Positions 17,551 to 27,340 are shown, numbered from the stretch's first letter. The stretch: DNA of 64,000 nt from CAYTGM01 sp964437365 (GCA_964437365.1 CAYTGM010000001.1:62001-126000), one strand, 5' to 3'. Program-made: numbers and translations. The notes: a model not told the origin generated them from the sequence alone.

Positions 17551-17964
17551 GCTCTCCCCCCTGCAAAACCTGTTAAGACCCGAACTACCTGCATGCGAGC
17601 TGCTTGCGAGTTGCTTACAACCTGCATTCCGATGCAGGTCGCAGGCAGGTTACTACAAAGGTGGAACGGGGTTTATCGGGTAAAGATGGAAGATCCGTAC
17701 AAATATAGTTGTTCTCTAGGATCGAGACTTAGACAGAAATAAACAAGAAATGAGGTCTTCCCTGTCTAGATACTGTCTCACTTTGAGAAAGTGAAAAAGT
17801 ATATACTTAATGGTTGACTCAAAAAAAAAAAAACAGGTTTGAGTCTTTCTGCTTTCAAAAAAGAGCGAAATAAATCCCAAAATTTTATGAACTGCGGCAG
17901 GAGAAGGGTTCGGCCCTCACTGTCATTCAGTAGGGGATTCTTTAATTTGCGAGGAATGATACTT
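17551..17964. other. Intergenic region with a hairpin and a poly-A tract
   Basis: Contains a 7-bp hairpin at 17621-17638 (CCTGCAT, TCCG, ATGCAGG) within a stretch of repeated TGC/GAG motifs, an A/T-rich segment, and an uninterrupted run of A residues near 17821-17833. The following gene's ribosome site GAGGA is at 17951-17955. The A-run and AT-rich stretch could hold its promoter, but no pair of consensus hexamers stands out. Confidence 0.45.
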
Positions 17965-19146
17965 ATGAAAAAGTATGTTGGTATAGCTATGCTTGTGGCG
18001 ATCTCAGGTGGTGTCTTCGCCGATGAGGTAGATAAAAAGTCCGTTCATATACCTGCTAAAGTTGAACAGCTGGAGGTCGTCGATTTTACGGTTTCCGCTG
18101 AAACGGATATAGCGGATAGAGAGGTCCTGCAGCTTGCGAAAGAAAACAAGGTCGCAGTGGCTATACAAAAAGCTCGAGAAGCTCGAACCACTGCTGTTGG
18201 CATGAATAAAGGGCACATGACCAAGCGTCTGGGCTACCTGCATATAAAAGATGGTAACATGAGTGAGGCAAAGGATGAGTTTCTTGCGATTCATGAAGGG
18301 ATTGTCCCTGTTTCAAAGAAAGACCACTGTGAGGCAACCATGCGCCTTGGGTACCTTGAGCACAAAGCGGGACAACCCCGGAAGGCGCTTGAGTATTTCG
18401 AAAAGATCGCCAACGGTGAGATCCAGGCGGATCATGATACAGCAGTCGAGGCCTCAACGAGGGATGCTATGCTGCACCATGCACTTGGAGACCGTCAGAA
18501 TTCGATGGATGTCCATGAGCAGATTGCAGCACAGGCCTCAGATAAACAGGACCGCCTCTATTCAAAATTGCAACTGGCAGGACTTTGGATGGAAAAAGGA
18601 AAGGGCGAGTTCGGAGAACTTGCCACCTTTCAAGAAGAAGCCACCTGCTTCTCGAATTGTCGTCAAGTCTGCGAGGAGATCTTCACAGATCCCGACGTGA
18701 AGCCAGCAACTCAGGCTATCGCCGAATTGATGCATCTTGAAACCTATTACTTTGAATTGGATTTTCAAACCTGTATAGATCTGACAAACGCCTACTTAAA
18801 TCATTGGATGGCCTATAATCCACCGGCGGGTACAACCTGGAACCCAGACCGCCAACTTTGTACCGCTCAGACATGGTTAATCTTTTCCTACTTCCGAAAT
18901 GGTGACTATCAAGATTGTATTGATGCAGCCCGTATTCTCCGCGCAAGTGGTTGGAAAGAATCTGATCCATATCCTTTATTTAATATCTTTGGATACAGCT
19001 ATATATATGAAGCATTCGCACAAGAGGCTCTGGGTAATTCAGAAGAAGGAACACGCCTTAGAGAGATATGTCGTTCAAAGTACCATGCATGGTATGATAT
19101 GGTGACACCTCAGGTCGAATACAAACTGGGTCTCTCAACACAATAA
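17965..19146 (+). CDS. Secreted TPR-like protein of unknown function
   Basis: Start at ATG 17965, 9 bases after GAGGA; the frame is open for 42 codons upstream, but the signal peptide (KKYVGIAMLVAISGGVFA) begins here. The 393-residue exported product is helical with TPR-like pairs (YLHIKDGNMSEAKDEFLAIH, then LGYLEHKAGQPRKALEYFEK, and later segments). The C-terminal half has several cysteines (CFSNCRQVC, CIDLTNAYL). A similar repeat organisation occurs in outer-membrane or secretion scaffolds, but no family name can be supported. It precedes a Cys-rich secreted protein by 48 bases. Confidence 0.75.
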   Translation: MKKYVGIAMLVAISGGVFADEVDKKSVHIPAKVEQLEVVDFTVSAETDIADREVLQLAKENKVAVAIQKAREARTTAVGMNKGHMTKRLGYLHIKDGNMSEAKDEFLAIHEGIVPVSKKDHCEATMRLGYLEHKAGQPRKALEYFEKIANGEIQADHDTAVEASTRDAMLHHALGDRQNSMDVHEQIAAQASDKQDRLYSKLQLAGLWMEKGKGEFGELATFQEEATCFSNCRQVCEEIFTDPDVKPATQAIAELMHLETYYFELDFQTCIDLTNAYLNHWMAYNPPAGTTWNPDRQLCTAQTWLIFSYFRNGDYQDCIDAARILRASGWKESDPYPLFNIFGYSYIYEAFAQEALGNSEEGTRLREICRSKYHAWYDMVTPQVEYKLGLSTQ

Positions 19147-19194
19147 CTCACGCCATTATCTGCAGTTACTTCTAATAAGGATTGGCAATTAAAG

Positions 19195-21003
19195 ATGTTC
19201 CTTTTAAGGATGGGAGGCATTCCTCCAGTTGTACTATTGCTCTTTTTGACGTGTCTTTGTTTGACCGTTGTCAATACCACACAGGCACAGCCATGTTATG
19301 ATAAAGCCGAGAATATAGTTCCTTGCCCCTGTGAAGAAGACTGTATTTGTGATTCATGCGTCGTCGATGGGGTAACAACATTGATTTGCGTTCTTCGTGT
19401 TGAATCTGACGGAAGCTTGACTCCGGTTTCAACTTGCGAAGGAGGCAGCCTTATTTGTGTTGAGGAAGGTCCTGACGGTTGTTGCATTCAGTATTACGAC
19501 TCCTCAACGCAGGAGTTTATCCCAGGACCTCCTTGCGAAACACCTGTTCCAACACCAACGCCGACACCAAGTCCTACACCATCCCCATCGCCTTGCGTAG
19601 ATAAAGAGAGTGGAGTAGTAGTTCCTTGCGACCCGACTCCAACACCTGACCCAACTCCCTGTACTGATAAAAATGAGAATGTCATTCCTTGTCCTGACCC
19701 GACTCCAACTTCTGGTCCATCTCCTACACCCATTCCCATTACTCCCACACCGACACCAGGCACGGATCCGAGTCCCACGCCTCCAACTGGACCAAGTCCA
19801 ACTCCGCCCGTGATAACGCCCACACCGATACCGGACACACCGACTCCAACCCCAGTCAACCCAACCCCAACACCAGATGAAACGCCAGTCCCTACCCCCG
19901 ACCCGACCCCAACGCCTGATCCGACTGGGTCTTCAACTCCGACTCCGACGGTGACGAAAACCCCGGAGCCAACCCCGACGCCTTGCGTTGATAAAGCAGG
20001 ATTTAGGGTCGCGGGGTTCTCTGGTGCGGGTGAAGCGAATGAGTATAGCACTTGTCCGATTGATGATTGTTCTGATCCAGGTGACGACGACGGAGATGGT
20101 GACCCTAATTGTTCTGACCCTTGTCCAGACAACCCAAATTTCAACACCACAAAACCAAATGATCCTGATTGTGGGTGCTTAGACATGAGTTACGAGGACT
20201 GGGATATGGATGGTGAAAGAAACTGTGATGATCCTTGTATCACGAATCCAGACTATACGAGTGATAACCCCCCTGGCCCATGTGGGTGTGATCCTAGTCC
20301 AGGAGATGAGAATGATGATGATGGAGATGGTGTCCCCAATTGTTTAGACCTCTGGCCTAACGATCCGACACCTTTCACATGTTGTGATGTCGCGAAAGAG
20401 CAATTCTTTTCTACTGTAGAACCGGGCACAGTGAATGCTCACGGTTTCTGCTGCATAACTGAGGAGGGGTCTAGATATTTCACGGCATGTGACTACACTG
20501 GTAAGGAACTCACGTATGCTGATTGTGCTTTCGTGCATGAAAAATACCACTATGACAATCATTACTCTACAGATTGCGAAAGTGGTGGTTGCACTCCACA
20601 ATATTTTCCTCCGCTTTGTAAGGCTGTTGTTGCTCCGACGACTGCAACTGATGAACAAATTGCTATATGGGAGTGTGAAGCATATGCTCAAGAAGCAGCC
20701 TGTGAGTTTTCCACAATTGACAGTATCTATAGTCTATATCTCAAAGATTGGTGTGAACAAGGAGGAGCACTTCCTCCTAACCTTTCAACACTGATAGGTC
20801 TTATGGACCAAAAACGAATTTCAGGGTTTTCTCTATTAGTATCTGCAAACGGGTTGTACGACTGCAGATATTATGTAGAGACTGAGTACGAAAGTAAAGT
20901 GTTGGGTAGGAAATACATTGAATACCAAACAGGTGCAATTACAGAAAATGAGTTCAAAACTCTCCTTAAGACTGAAAGGCCATCGAGAATTCATTATGAA
21001 TAA
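19195..21003 (+). CDS. Large secreted Cys-rich protein with Pro-Thr linker and acidic Ca-binding-like repeats
   Basis: 602 residues with a signal peptide ending near TTQAQ. Order: a Cys-rich domain (about 32-110), a roughly 150-residue linker of PTPTP repeats twice interrupted by short CxDK...VPC modules (about 145 and 157), then a type-3-thrombospondin-like stretch (DDDGDGDPNCSDPCPDNPN and two more) that usually binds calcium, and a Cys-rich C-terminal domain containing VHEKYHYDNH, a possible metal-binding HExxH-like pattern (HEKYH). The linker suits a surface protein spanning distance. HEKYH is not a classical HExxH zincin, so protease activity is not claimed. The downstream gene overlaps its stop. 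Confidence 0.75.
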   Translation: MFLLRMGGIPPVVLLLFLTCLCLTVVNTTQAQPCYDKAENIVPCPCEEDCICDSCVVDGVTTLICVLRVESDGSLTPVSTCEGGSLICVEEGPDGCCIQYYDSSTQEFIPGPPCETPVPTPTPTPSPTPSPSPCVDKESGVVVPCDPTPTPDPTPCTDKNENVIPCPDPTPTSGPSPTPIPITPTPTPGTDPSPTPPTGPSPTPPVITPTPIPDTPTPTPVNPTPTPDETPVPTPDPTPTPDPTGSSTPTPTVTKTPEPTPTPCVDKAGFRVAGFSGAGEANEYSTCPIDDCSDPGDDDGDGDPNCSDPCPDNPNFNTTKPNDPDCGCLDMSYEDWDMDGERNCDDPCITNPDYTSDNPPGPCGCDPSPGDENDDDGDGVPNCLDLWPNDPTPFTCCDVAKEQFFSTVEPGTVNAHGFCCITEEGSRYFTACDYTGKELTYADCAFVHEKYHYDNHYSTDCESGGCTPQYFPPLCKAVVAPTTATDEQIAIWECEAYAQEAACEFSTIDSIYSLYLKDWCEQGGALPPNLSTLIGLMDQKRISGFSLLVSANGLYDCRYYVETEYESKVLGRKYIEYQTGAITENEFKTLLKTERPSRIHYE

Positions 21004-21817
21004 GAAAGTAAATATATATAGAATTCTAGTTCTTCTACTGGTTTTCACTCATTGCATAGCTCTACCCCGAGAAATTTCAAGGTTGCCAGATGGTACAATC
21101 ATTTATTACAAGCCTACTCGGGTGGATACAAAGAAATCTGGTAAATCAACAAGCTACACTCTGGAACAGCTAACGTCGGGAGAAATCGACATCGAGTGGC
21201 CACCAAGGCGGGAAACATATCACATGGCAAGGCTCAATGACAAGATGCCTGCATTAATAAGTTTCAGGGTTCGAGCTGATGTGGGGTACAAGGCCAAGGA
21301 GTTTCCGCGTCTCCCCGGTTTTGATCAGTTTACAGGTTACGACTCAATTCAACAGGTTAGCATCTGGTCCGATGGAACAATTCTGATGGATGATGTCGAT
21401 GATGGAGAAGAAGTGTTCAGGATAGATGATCTGGAGTTAACGGACGCCTTCTGGTCTCAAATTGAGGAAATTCAAAGTCTCCCTGAAGTGCGAGAGTTTG
21501 AAAGGCTCTATGACCCCCATCATCATTCAAATATGATAGATGTTTGCGTGCGTCGGCCTGGTAAAACGTGGGCGATTTATTCCTTTTCTCACTATCAGTT
21601 CAATCACATTCACGAAGACCCAGTCAGTCACCTTGAGAAGTGGGAGAGTGATAGTGTTCATGACAACTATGCCAATGAAACGCTCATTCTATACATGGAG
21701 GTTATCAACATGATTCAGGATGCAATCCTCAACAAGAAGAGCGTTACATTCGAAGATGAGTACGAATTCATTGATGTTCGGACACCAGAAGATTCGCTTC
21801 AAAGGCGAAACTCTTAA
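20996..21817 (+). CDS. Exported protein of unknown function
   Basis: Start at ATG 20996, overlapping the previous stop by 8 bases, and immediately followed by a signal sequence (IYRILVLLLVFTHCIA) with a possible lipobox-like cysteine (FTHC). The 273-residue product is acidic and rich in Tyr/His, with the motif WSDGTILMDD. No family recognised. Co-translation with the Cys-rich secreted protein suggests a shared surface role. It ends one base before the convergent FG-GAP gene's stop. Confidence 0.65.
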   Translation: MNKKVNIYRILVLLLVFTHCIALPREISRLPDGTIIYYKPTRVDTKKSGKSTSYTLEQLTSGEIDIEWPPRRETYHMARLNDKMPALISFRVRADVGYKAKEFPRLPGFDQFTGYDSIQQVSIWSDGTILMDDVDDGEEVFRIDDLELTDAFWSQIEEIQSLPEVREFERLYDPHHHSNMIDVCVRRPGKTWAIYSFSHYQFNHIHEDPVSHLEKWESDSVHDNYANETLILYMEVINMIQDAILNKKSVTFEDEYEFIDVRTPEDSLQRRNS

Positions 21818-21818
21818 C

Positions 21819-24800
21819 TCAAGGAGAAATCTGAGATGGCGCGTCATAGACAAGAATCTTTACACCCTCCAGTGAGACGTTAAGCGTCGGGCCATTTTGG
21901 AAGGCTGCATCCGACTGAACGAAAAGATAGTCAAACGAAAGGTTTAACGTATTGCCATCGAGACTTGATGGTATATAAGTCCACATCGTATAGGCTATGG
22001 AATTTCCTTTGTGCGGTAAGTGACTGGAATTAGAAGTGGACTCGAGGTTTGTCAGGTTTGCCAACTTAAGGCTTGAGTCGTTGAGTCTCAAACGCATCGT
22101 CGGAAGCTGGTATGATTCGGAGGGAAACGCATTGGTTCCCACAGTAAATTCAATACGGTAGAGTTTGTTTTTAACTAGTTCAATATCCGTTTCTTTAGTC
22201 CAGGCCCCGAAGATTGCGAGAGGAACAGGGTCGTTTTCAGAGTTAAGCCCACGAATTTGCAGACCTCTGTTCTTTTCGAAGTATGCAGGTGCACTGAGAG
22301 TTCCTCCATCAGGGATAACAAGGGGTTGCCAATCTTCCATGGCGAGGGGCTCGGCGATAAAGTTTTCGTCGAGTAGTAATTGTTCGTTCTGAAGTTTCGA
22401 AGCTGAAAATGTATTTACCGAAAATGAATCAAGGTAGAAAGTTGCTTCTGAGATATTGTTTGAATCAAAGTTCATTAGTTCAAAGTTGAAGTGGTACTCG
22501 GGAGTATCGTTGAGCGAACTGAACAATTGTATATAAGGTTGAGTGTAATACTTTGGTGAAAGCTCAGCGTTGCCTGTCGAAGCGATCAATAGGAGATCAC
22601 TTTTTCGAAAATCGCTAGACGATGCGCGTAAGCGTAGGGTTGGTAAAACAGCTGGATGATCAAGGTATGTTGCAACATCCCATGAGGCATAAACGACCTG
22701 GTCGGCACTGTTTGCAATGTCCGGTAAAATGAGAGGGGATTTCCAGAATCCAAAGCTGTTGAGATTTGTTCGGGAAGTCAGGCTCAGGAAGGATTCTGTC
22801 GGGCTGTGTAATCCATCAACTGGGTCAAAACCTGATGGGCCAACGAGTGTCCAGTCATTCTGTTCATGGAACCTGAATGCTGTATTTGTATTCTCGTACC
22901 AGGCTAGCTGAAGGCCACCGTAAAATTCGACAACCAGATCGAGGTCGCCATCACCATCAAGGTCACCTGCTTCAAAATCGACGAATTCGGCCTCGAAGCT
23001 GGAATCTAAAGGAATATTGCATTCTATAATTTCAGGGGAAGCGAAACTCTGAGCAGGTGAATCAAGGTCGTTCTTGAACCATCCCAGTGTGAATTCGTTG
23101 CTTCCACTTTCAGTATAGACGGCGACCATGTCGTCAAGCCCGTCATTGTCAAAATCAGCAAACCTCCATGACTCTACACGAATGGAGGCATCTTTAAACA
23201 AAAAACTGGCTTCTGAAAATGAGACCCCAGACTCATTCGGATTCGTGGCAAAATAGGCTAAGCCTTCTTTACTATTGAAGATAATATCCTGATCACCATC
23301 AGAGTCGATGTCGTGAGTCTGAACTTGACTTGTTTCATTCCCAATGACTCCGATTGAATCTCGGGACGTATATAGATCATCACCGGAGTTTAATGGATTC
23401 AAAAATCTGATCAGTTCTCCCTCATCCGTTCGCATGAGAATGTCTGATTTTCCGTCGCCGCGAAGATCCACAGGTCCTATATAATAATTAAAGCTGTATA
23501 CGCCTGGAGAGTTTGTCGAGCGAAAGTCGAAAACCTCTCGCGTTCCAGCAAAGGGTGTCTCTGACTCGACCATGGTATTCTCTATGAGATGGACGGAATC
23601 TGATCCAAGTGTTGGAAGGTAGAAGATGTCGTCATCAAGGTCTCCGTCAAAATCAGCAATACTGACTACGTGTGAAATGTGAGAGTTCTCTTCAATCAGG
23701 AGCGGAGGAGCAAAGTCCTGAGAGGATTCGTTCAGGCGATTCTCGTGTAGATCAAGAAGCCCAGTTCCATCAGCTGTTATTATGTCCAAATCACCATCAA
23801 GGTCTAGATCAGCGTGCTGAAACGATACATATCTGTTAGAATCCCCCCAGTTTGAGTCGATGATAACTTCAGGAGCTTCCTTTCCTTTGAATCCTTCTTC
23901 AAATACTTTTGTATACCGTCGGGTGGAATTTGAAGGGGATGAGTAAAGGACAATTTCATCTATTTGATCCCGATCAAAATCATCAACAAGAAGAAAGTTG
24001 ATATACTGAGGTTGCCAATCCAGTTCGTCTAATTTTGATAACTCGACATCCGCTTCTGAGGGAATTGTCTGATAGACAGACCATTTATCTTCCGAAAGTG
24101 AGAATAAGAAATCTGAATCCCCATCATTGTCAAAGTCAGATGTCAAATAGTCTTCGATTGAATCTGGTTTGTCCTCCAGGTCCATTGGCGGCGTGAACTC
24201 CAAAGTACTGTCATTCGATAAGTTATCCATGTACTTCAGTTTGCTGCCTTTGATGAGTAATTCCAGTTCTGGATCAGAATCTATATTCGTCGGAAAAACA
24301 ACAGAGTGCGAAGGCGTTTCCGGGACGGTAAATCCTTCAGAAAAAGTAATTTCATCAGCACTACTGATGTTCCTATAGACACCAACCTGATCGTAGTGCG
24401 AAAGTAAAAACCATCGTGAAATTTGTGAGACTATGAGGTCGGGGAGTGAGTCATTGTCTAAGTCGGCAATATGTATCGTGTTATTGTAGAGATAATCATT
24501 TTCTATCGAAAAGAAAGGACCTTCTTCGAAGTCAAGATCTCCATTATTTAACGTATTAGAAAATATCAAAACTCCCGTATCGTCTAGCTCTGCCAGGAGG
24601 ATGTCCAGATCTCCATCAGAGTCAAAGTCATGAATTTCAATGCTACCCTTTACTTGGCTGGGAAGCGTCAAATCTTTTCGCTTGGGATTCACTTGGGAAA
24701 TTGGATCAAGGAGGATTGATAGCTTCTGCTCAGATGTATACACCAAATCTATCTGGCCATTTTCATCCAAGTCAGCCAAGGAATACTCGTTGATAGTGTC

Positions 24801-25262
24801 GGATGTTTCTGCCAGGAGCTGTAGAGGTCCGAAATCCTGAGACGGTGTATTAAGTCTGTTCTTCTGCCAGAATATTCCGTCAATCGGCGTGCTTTCTTCA
24901 GTAGTACTGTAGTTGATCATCTTCACATGATCTTTGTTGCCATCCCCATCAATGTCATAGAATCGAGACTTCTTCCTCTCTGAGGCAAGTGATGGAATAG
25001 TCCCCCGATAGACGAATGGATCCGTGGGCTCTGTACGTCTGTTTTCATACCAGGTGGATATTCCATCCGTAGCAATGAATACTAGATCATTATCGCCATC
25101 GGAATCGAAATCCAAACTGAGAGGCTCTTGGCTTCTGGGAACGCCTAGTGCTTTCGGCATTGAGAAAGTATCTGCAGCGCCTTGGATTGTTAGTATGCAG
25201 ATCGATGTTACCATTGAGCAGAATAGCACTGCTCCTCTTAAGCAAATACAAGTCGTTCTCAT
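21819..25262 (-). CDS. Large secreted FG-GAP/VCBS repeat protein with duplicated C-terminal domain
   Basis: 1147 residues. After a signal peptide (to about residue 31) come more than ten FG-GAP/VCBS-like repeats, with calcium-type loops such as DFDSDGDNDLVFIA, DIDGDGNKDHVKM and DLDGDGDLDLVVEF, probably forming beta-propellers. From about residue 830 two related beta-sandwich-like modules follow (one with FGFWKSPLILP and LPTLRLRASS, one with FGAWTKETDIELV and LPTMRLRLNDSS), evidence of an internal duplication. Such proteins act extracellularly in adhesion or ligand binding. No catalytic domain is seen. It is transcribed away from the GxxExxY island. Confidence 0.88.
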   Translation of the reverse strand: MRTTCICLRGAVLFCSMVTSICILTIQGAADTFSMPKALGVPRSQEPLSLDFDSDGDNDLVFIATDGISTWYENRRTEPTDPFVYRGTIPSLASERKKSRFYDIDGDGNKDHVKMINYSTTEESTPIDGIFWQKNRLNTPSQDFGPLQLLAETSDTINEYSLADLDENGQIDLVYTSEQKLSILLDPISQVNPKRKDLTLPSQVKGSIEIHDFDSDGDLDILLAELDDTGVLIFSNTLNNGDLDFEEGPFFSIENDYLYNNTIHIADLDNDSLPDLIVSQISRWFLLSHYDQVGVYRNISSADEITFSEGFTVPETPSHSVVFPTNIDSDPELELLIKGSKLKYMDNLSNDSTLEFTPPMDLEDKPDSIEDYLTSDFDNDGDSDFLFSLSEDKWSVYQTIPSEADVELSKLDELDWQPQYINFLLVDDFDRDQIDEIVLYSSPSNSTRRYTKVFEEGFKGKEAPEVIIDSNWGDSNRYVSFQHADLDLDGDLDIITADGTGLLDLHENRLNESSQDFAPPLLIEENSHISHVVSIADFDGDLDDDIFYLPTLGSDSVHLIENTMVESETPFAGTREVFDFRSTNSPGVYSFNYYIGPVDLRGDGKSDILMRTDEGELIRFLNPLNSGDDLYTSRDSIGVIGNETSQVQTHDIDSDGDQDIIFNSKEGLAYFATNPNESGVSFSEASFLFKDASIRVESWRFADFDNDGLDDMVAVYTESGSNEFTLGWFKNDLDSPAQSFASPEIIECNIPLDSSFEAEFVDFEAGDLDGDGDLDLVVEFYGGLQLAWYENTNTAFRFHEQNDWTLVGPSGFDPVDGLHSPTESFLSLTSRTNLNSFGFWKSPLILPDIANSADQVVYASWDVATYLDHPAVLPTLRLRASSSDFRKSDLLLIASTGNAELSPKYYTQPYIQLFSSLNDTPEYHFNFELMNFDSNNISEATFYLDSFSVNTFSASKLQNEQLLLDENFIAEPLAMEDWQPLVIPDGGTLSAPAYFEKNRGLQIRGLNSENDPVPLAIFGAWTKETDIELVKNKLYRIEFTVGTNAFPSESYQLPTMRLRLNDSSLKLANLTNLESTSNSSHLPHKGNSIAYTMWTYIPSSLDGNTLNLSFDYLFVQSDAAFQNGPTLNVSLEGVKILVYDAPSQISP

Positions 25263-25590
25263 AAGTCTCCACTCCTTGACAGAAATTCCATCTTAGTTCG
25301 ACCAACTGACGCCACGAATCATAGCTTGGACGTAAGCGCACTCGGCTTCAGATGTTAGAATCATGTTTCAAATAAGTTGTTAGCAGAAAAGATGAACTGT
25401 CAACTCAGCCTAATGGAATTATTTCTTTCAGGCAATAGACGCGGGAAGTTTCCTACTGGATGTAGTAAAAAACTTCATACGTTCTGTCGTTCAGCTATAT
25501 TTACTGATGGTCTTGTAGACCAAAATCAAGTAACTGAGTGGACAACAGGAAATGGTTAAACTTCGGAGCAAATCAACCTAAAGGGTTCTG
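25263..25590. other. 5' region of the FG-GAP gene and non-coding left flank of the GxxExxY island
   Basis: About 330 bases with short open frames only. It contains the upstream region of the FG-GAP gene (ATG 25262) and sequence without detectable repeats until the aminotransferase-like fragment at 25591. No clear promoter or RNA structure is seen. Confidence 0.4.
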
Positions 25591-25673
25591 CCCCTCACAA
25601 CACCTTCGCCACTCTTTCGAGGACCTTCTGCATTTCTTTCTCTGTCTGATAGAGGTGTGGTGATAGACGCAGG
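25591..25673 (-). pseudogene. Duplicated 3' end of the class V aminotransferase gene
   Basis: 83 bases that align without gaps to 27581-27663, the last about 26 codons and stop of the aminotransferase gene, with 12 mismatches by hand count (about 86% identity). No other part of that gene is present here. The fragment is joined, 7 bases later, to a solitary copy of the island's right inverted repeat (25681-25708). Confidence 0.8.
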
Positions 25674-25680
25674 TCTTATT

Positions 25681-25708
25681 CTCCGTGTCTCCGTGCCTTC
25701 GTGGTGAC
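25681..25708. repeat. Solitary right terminal repeat of the GxxExxY cassette
   Basis: CTCCGTGTCTCCGTGCC then TTCGTGGTGA matches the right end (26333-26361) of the intact cassette almost exactly. It is followed by about 200 bases (25709-25906) without recognisable coding content up to the intact cassette. Confidence 0.75.
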
Positions 25709-25906
25709 TAACTTTGAAAACGACGTGCACTTATTCTCTATCCTTTTTAAGAGTTGTCGTGGAACTCAGAATGTCTTTGGCTTTGATTTCACAAATGATT
25801 CCTAGGCTCAGCTTGACCTGATTACCAAAGCTTATACATCTCTCTCGCATCAAAATAATCTAAGAGAGATTCTTGAACCGCTTTCCTCGAATGATGTTCA
25901 CTTAAG

Positions 25907-26361
25907 GTTCACCACTGAGACAGGGAGGCACAGAGTGTGAGTTTAATAAATGAGAAGCTGACGAACAAGATCATAGGTTCCGCAATTGAGGTTCATCGCA
26001 CATTAGGTCCTGGATTGTTGGAAAGCGCCTATGAAGCCTGTCTTTGCAAGGAGTTGGAAATCTCAGGAGTCGCTTTTGAGAGACAGATTGAATTTCCTGT
26101 TATATATAAAGGTCTAGAAGTAGATTGTGGTTATCGCCTCGATCTATTGGTTGAGAACGAGGTGATCGTTGAAATTAAATCTGCAAAGTCAGTTCTCCCT
26201 ATTCATGAAGCACAACTCTTGACCTACCTTCGATTGAGATCGATTAAGGTTGGGCTCCTCATCAACTTCAATGTTCCTGTTCTGAAAGAAGGGATTGTCC
26301 GTCGTGTCTTGTGATGAAGAGGTTCTTTTTTCCTCTGTGTCTCCGTGCCTTCGTGGTGAAC
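25907..26361 (+). mobile_element. GxxExxY cassette with terminal inverted repeats
   Basis: 455 bp holding one intact gene between imperfect 29-bp inverted repeats: left 25907-25935 and right 26333-26361, pairing at 24 of 29 positions. Each repeat is itself built of short near-repeats (ACTGAG, CACGGAG, GCACGGAG in the family consensus). Tandem deleted derivatives with the same ends follow. No transposase gene is present, and no target-site duplication has been established. Confidence 0.65.
25937..26314 (+). CDS. GxxExxY family protein (PD-(D/E)XK nuclease-like)
   Basis: 125 residues starting at GTG 25937, one base past the left inverted repeat. It matches TIGR04256/PDDEXK_3: GPGLLESAYEACL gives the name motif. 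The putative active site is spread over D (YRLDLLV) and EIK (VEIKSAKS), and RLRSIKVGLLINFN forms the last core strand. Family members are compact nuclease-fold proteins of unknown function. The family's repeated association with repeat-bounded islands is my impression, not a citation. Only this copy is intact; at least four damaged ones follow. DNA cleavage at its own repeats is a hypothesis. Confidence 0.85.
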   Translation: MSLINEKLTNKIIGSAIEVHRTLGPGLLESAYEACLCKELEISGVAFERQIEFPVIYKGLEVDCGYRLDLLVENEVIVEIKSAKSVLPIHEAQLLTYLRLRSIKVGLLINFNVPVLKEGIVRRVL

Positions 26362-26451
26362 ATCAATGAACGCATCGGTTCTATATTTATATAAGGTTAA
26401 GAGCTTCTAATACGAAGTGAAACTCAACTGAACAACCCACAATTTTGCAGT

Positions 26452-26659
26452 GTTCACCACTGAGACACGGAGCCACGGAGTGTGAGTTCAATAAATGAGA
26501 AGCTGACGAAGAAGATCATCGGCTCCACGGCTTAGATCAACTCAGGTTGGGCTCCTGAGTAACTTCAATGTTCCTGTTCTGAAAGAAGGGATTGTCCGTC
26601 GTGTCTTGTGATGAAGAGATTCTTTTTTTTCTCTGTGTCTCCGTGCCTTCGTGGTGAAC
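26452..26659 (+). pseudogene. Internally deleted GxxExxY cassette, unit 1
   Basis: Left repeat 26452-26480, right repeat 26631-26659. The 150-base interior keeps the first about 17 codons of the gene and its last 30 codons, joined by a deletion of about 247 bases, with a TAG at the junction. It cannot make the nuclease. Confidence 0.85.
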
Positions 26660-26746
26660 AACAATGAACGCAGAGGTTCTATATTTGCATAGGGTGAAGG
26701 GCTTCCAGTTCGAAGTTTTCATTTGAATGACCCGTAATTTTACAAT

Positions 26747-26953
26747 GTTCACCACTGAGACACGGAGGCACGGAGGACGGGTTCAATCAACGAAAAATTG
26801 ACGAAGAGAATTCCAGGTTCCGCGACTTAGATCAATTCAGTTTGGGCTCCTGAGTAACTTCAATGTTCCTGATCTTAAAGAAGGGATTGTCCGTCGTGTC
26901 TTGTGATGAAGAGGTTCTTTTTTTCTCTGTGTCTCCGTGCCTTCGTGGTGAAC
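26747..26953 (+). pseudogene. Internally deleted GxxExxY cassette, unit 2
   Basis: Left repeat 26747-26775, right repeat 26925-26953, same deletion junction as unit 1. It is separated from unit 1 by an 87-base spacer that resembles the other spacers, so the repeating unit is about 295-297 bp including the spacer. Confidence 0.85.
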
Positions 26954-27043
26954 ATCAATGAACGCGGAGGTTATATATTTGCATAAGGTGAAGAGCTTCT
27001 AGTACGAGGTGAATTTCATTTGAATCATCCAAATTCTTGCAAG

Positions 27044-27250
27044 ATTCACCACTGAGACACGGAGCCACGGAGTGTGAGTTCAATAAATGAGAAGCTGACG
27101 AAGAAGATCATCGGCTCCACGGCTTAGATCAACTCAGGTTGGGCTCCTGAGTAACTTTAATGTTCCTGTTCTTAAAGATGGGATTGTCCGTCGCGTCTTA
27201 TGATGAAGGGATTCTTTTCTCCTCTGTGTCTCCGTGCCTTCGTGGTGAAC
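27044..27250 (+). pseudogene. Internally deleted GxxExxY cassette, unit 3
   Basis: Left repeat 27044-27072, right repeat 27222-27250, and the same deletion junction. The first 110 bases are almost identical to unit 1. The shared junction shows that one deletion happened first and the deleted form was then amplified in tandem. Confidence 0.85.
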
Positions 27251-27340
27251 ACCAATGAACGCATGCGTTCTATATTTACATAAGGCGAAGAGCTTCCACT
27301 GCGAAGTGAATATCATTTGAACAACCCACAATTTTACAAG

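Noticed and set aside
19494..20186. 230-codon Gly/Val-rich frame on the minus strand
   Set aside because: It is the antisense of the PTPTP linker, a simple-sequence effect; no ribosome site or signal is present.
20530..20580. Zinc protease HExxH motif in the Cys-rich secreted protein
   Set aside because: The sequence reads HEKYH with no supporting third ligand pattern, so activity is not claimed.
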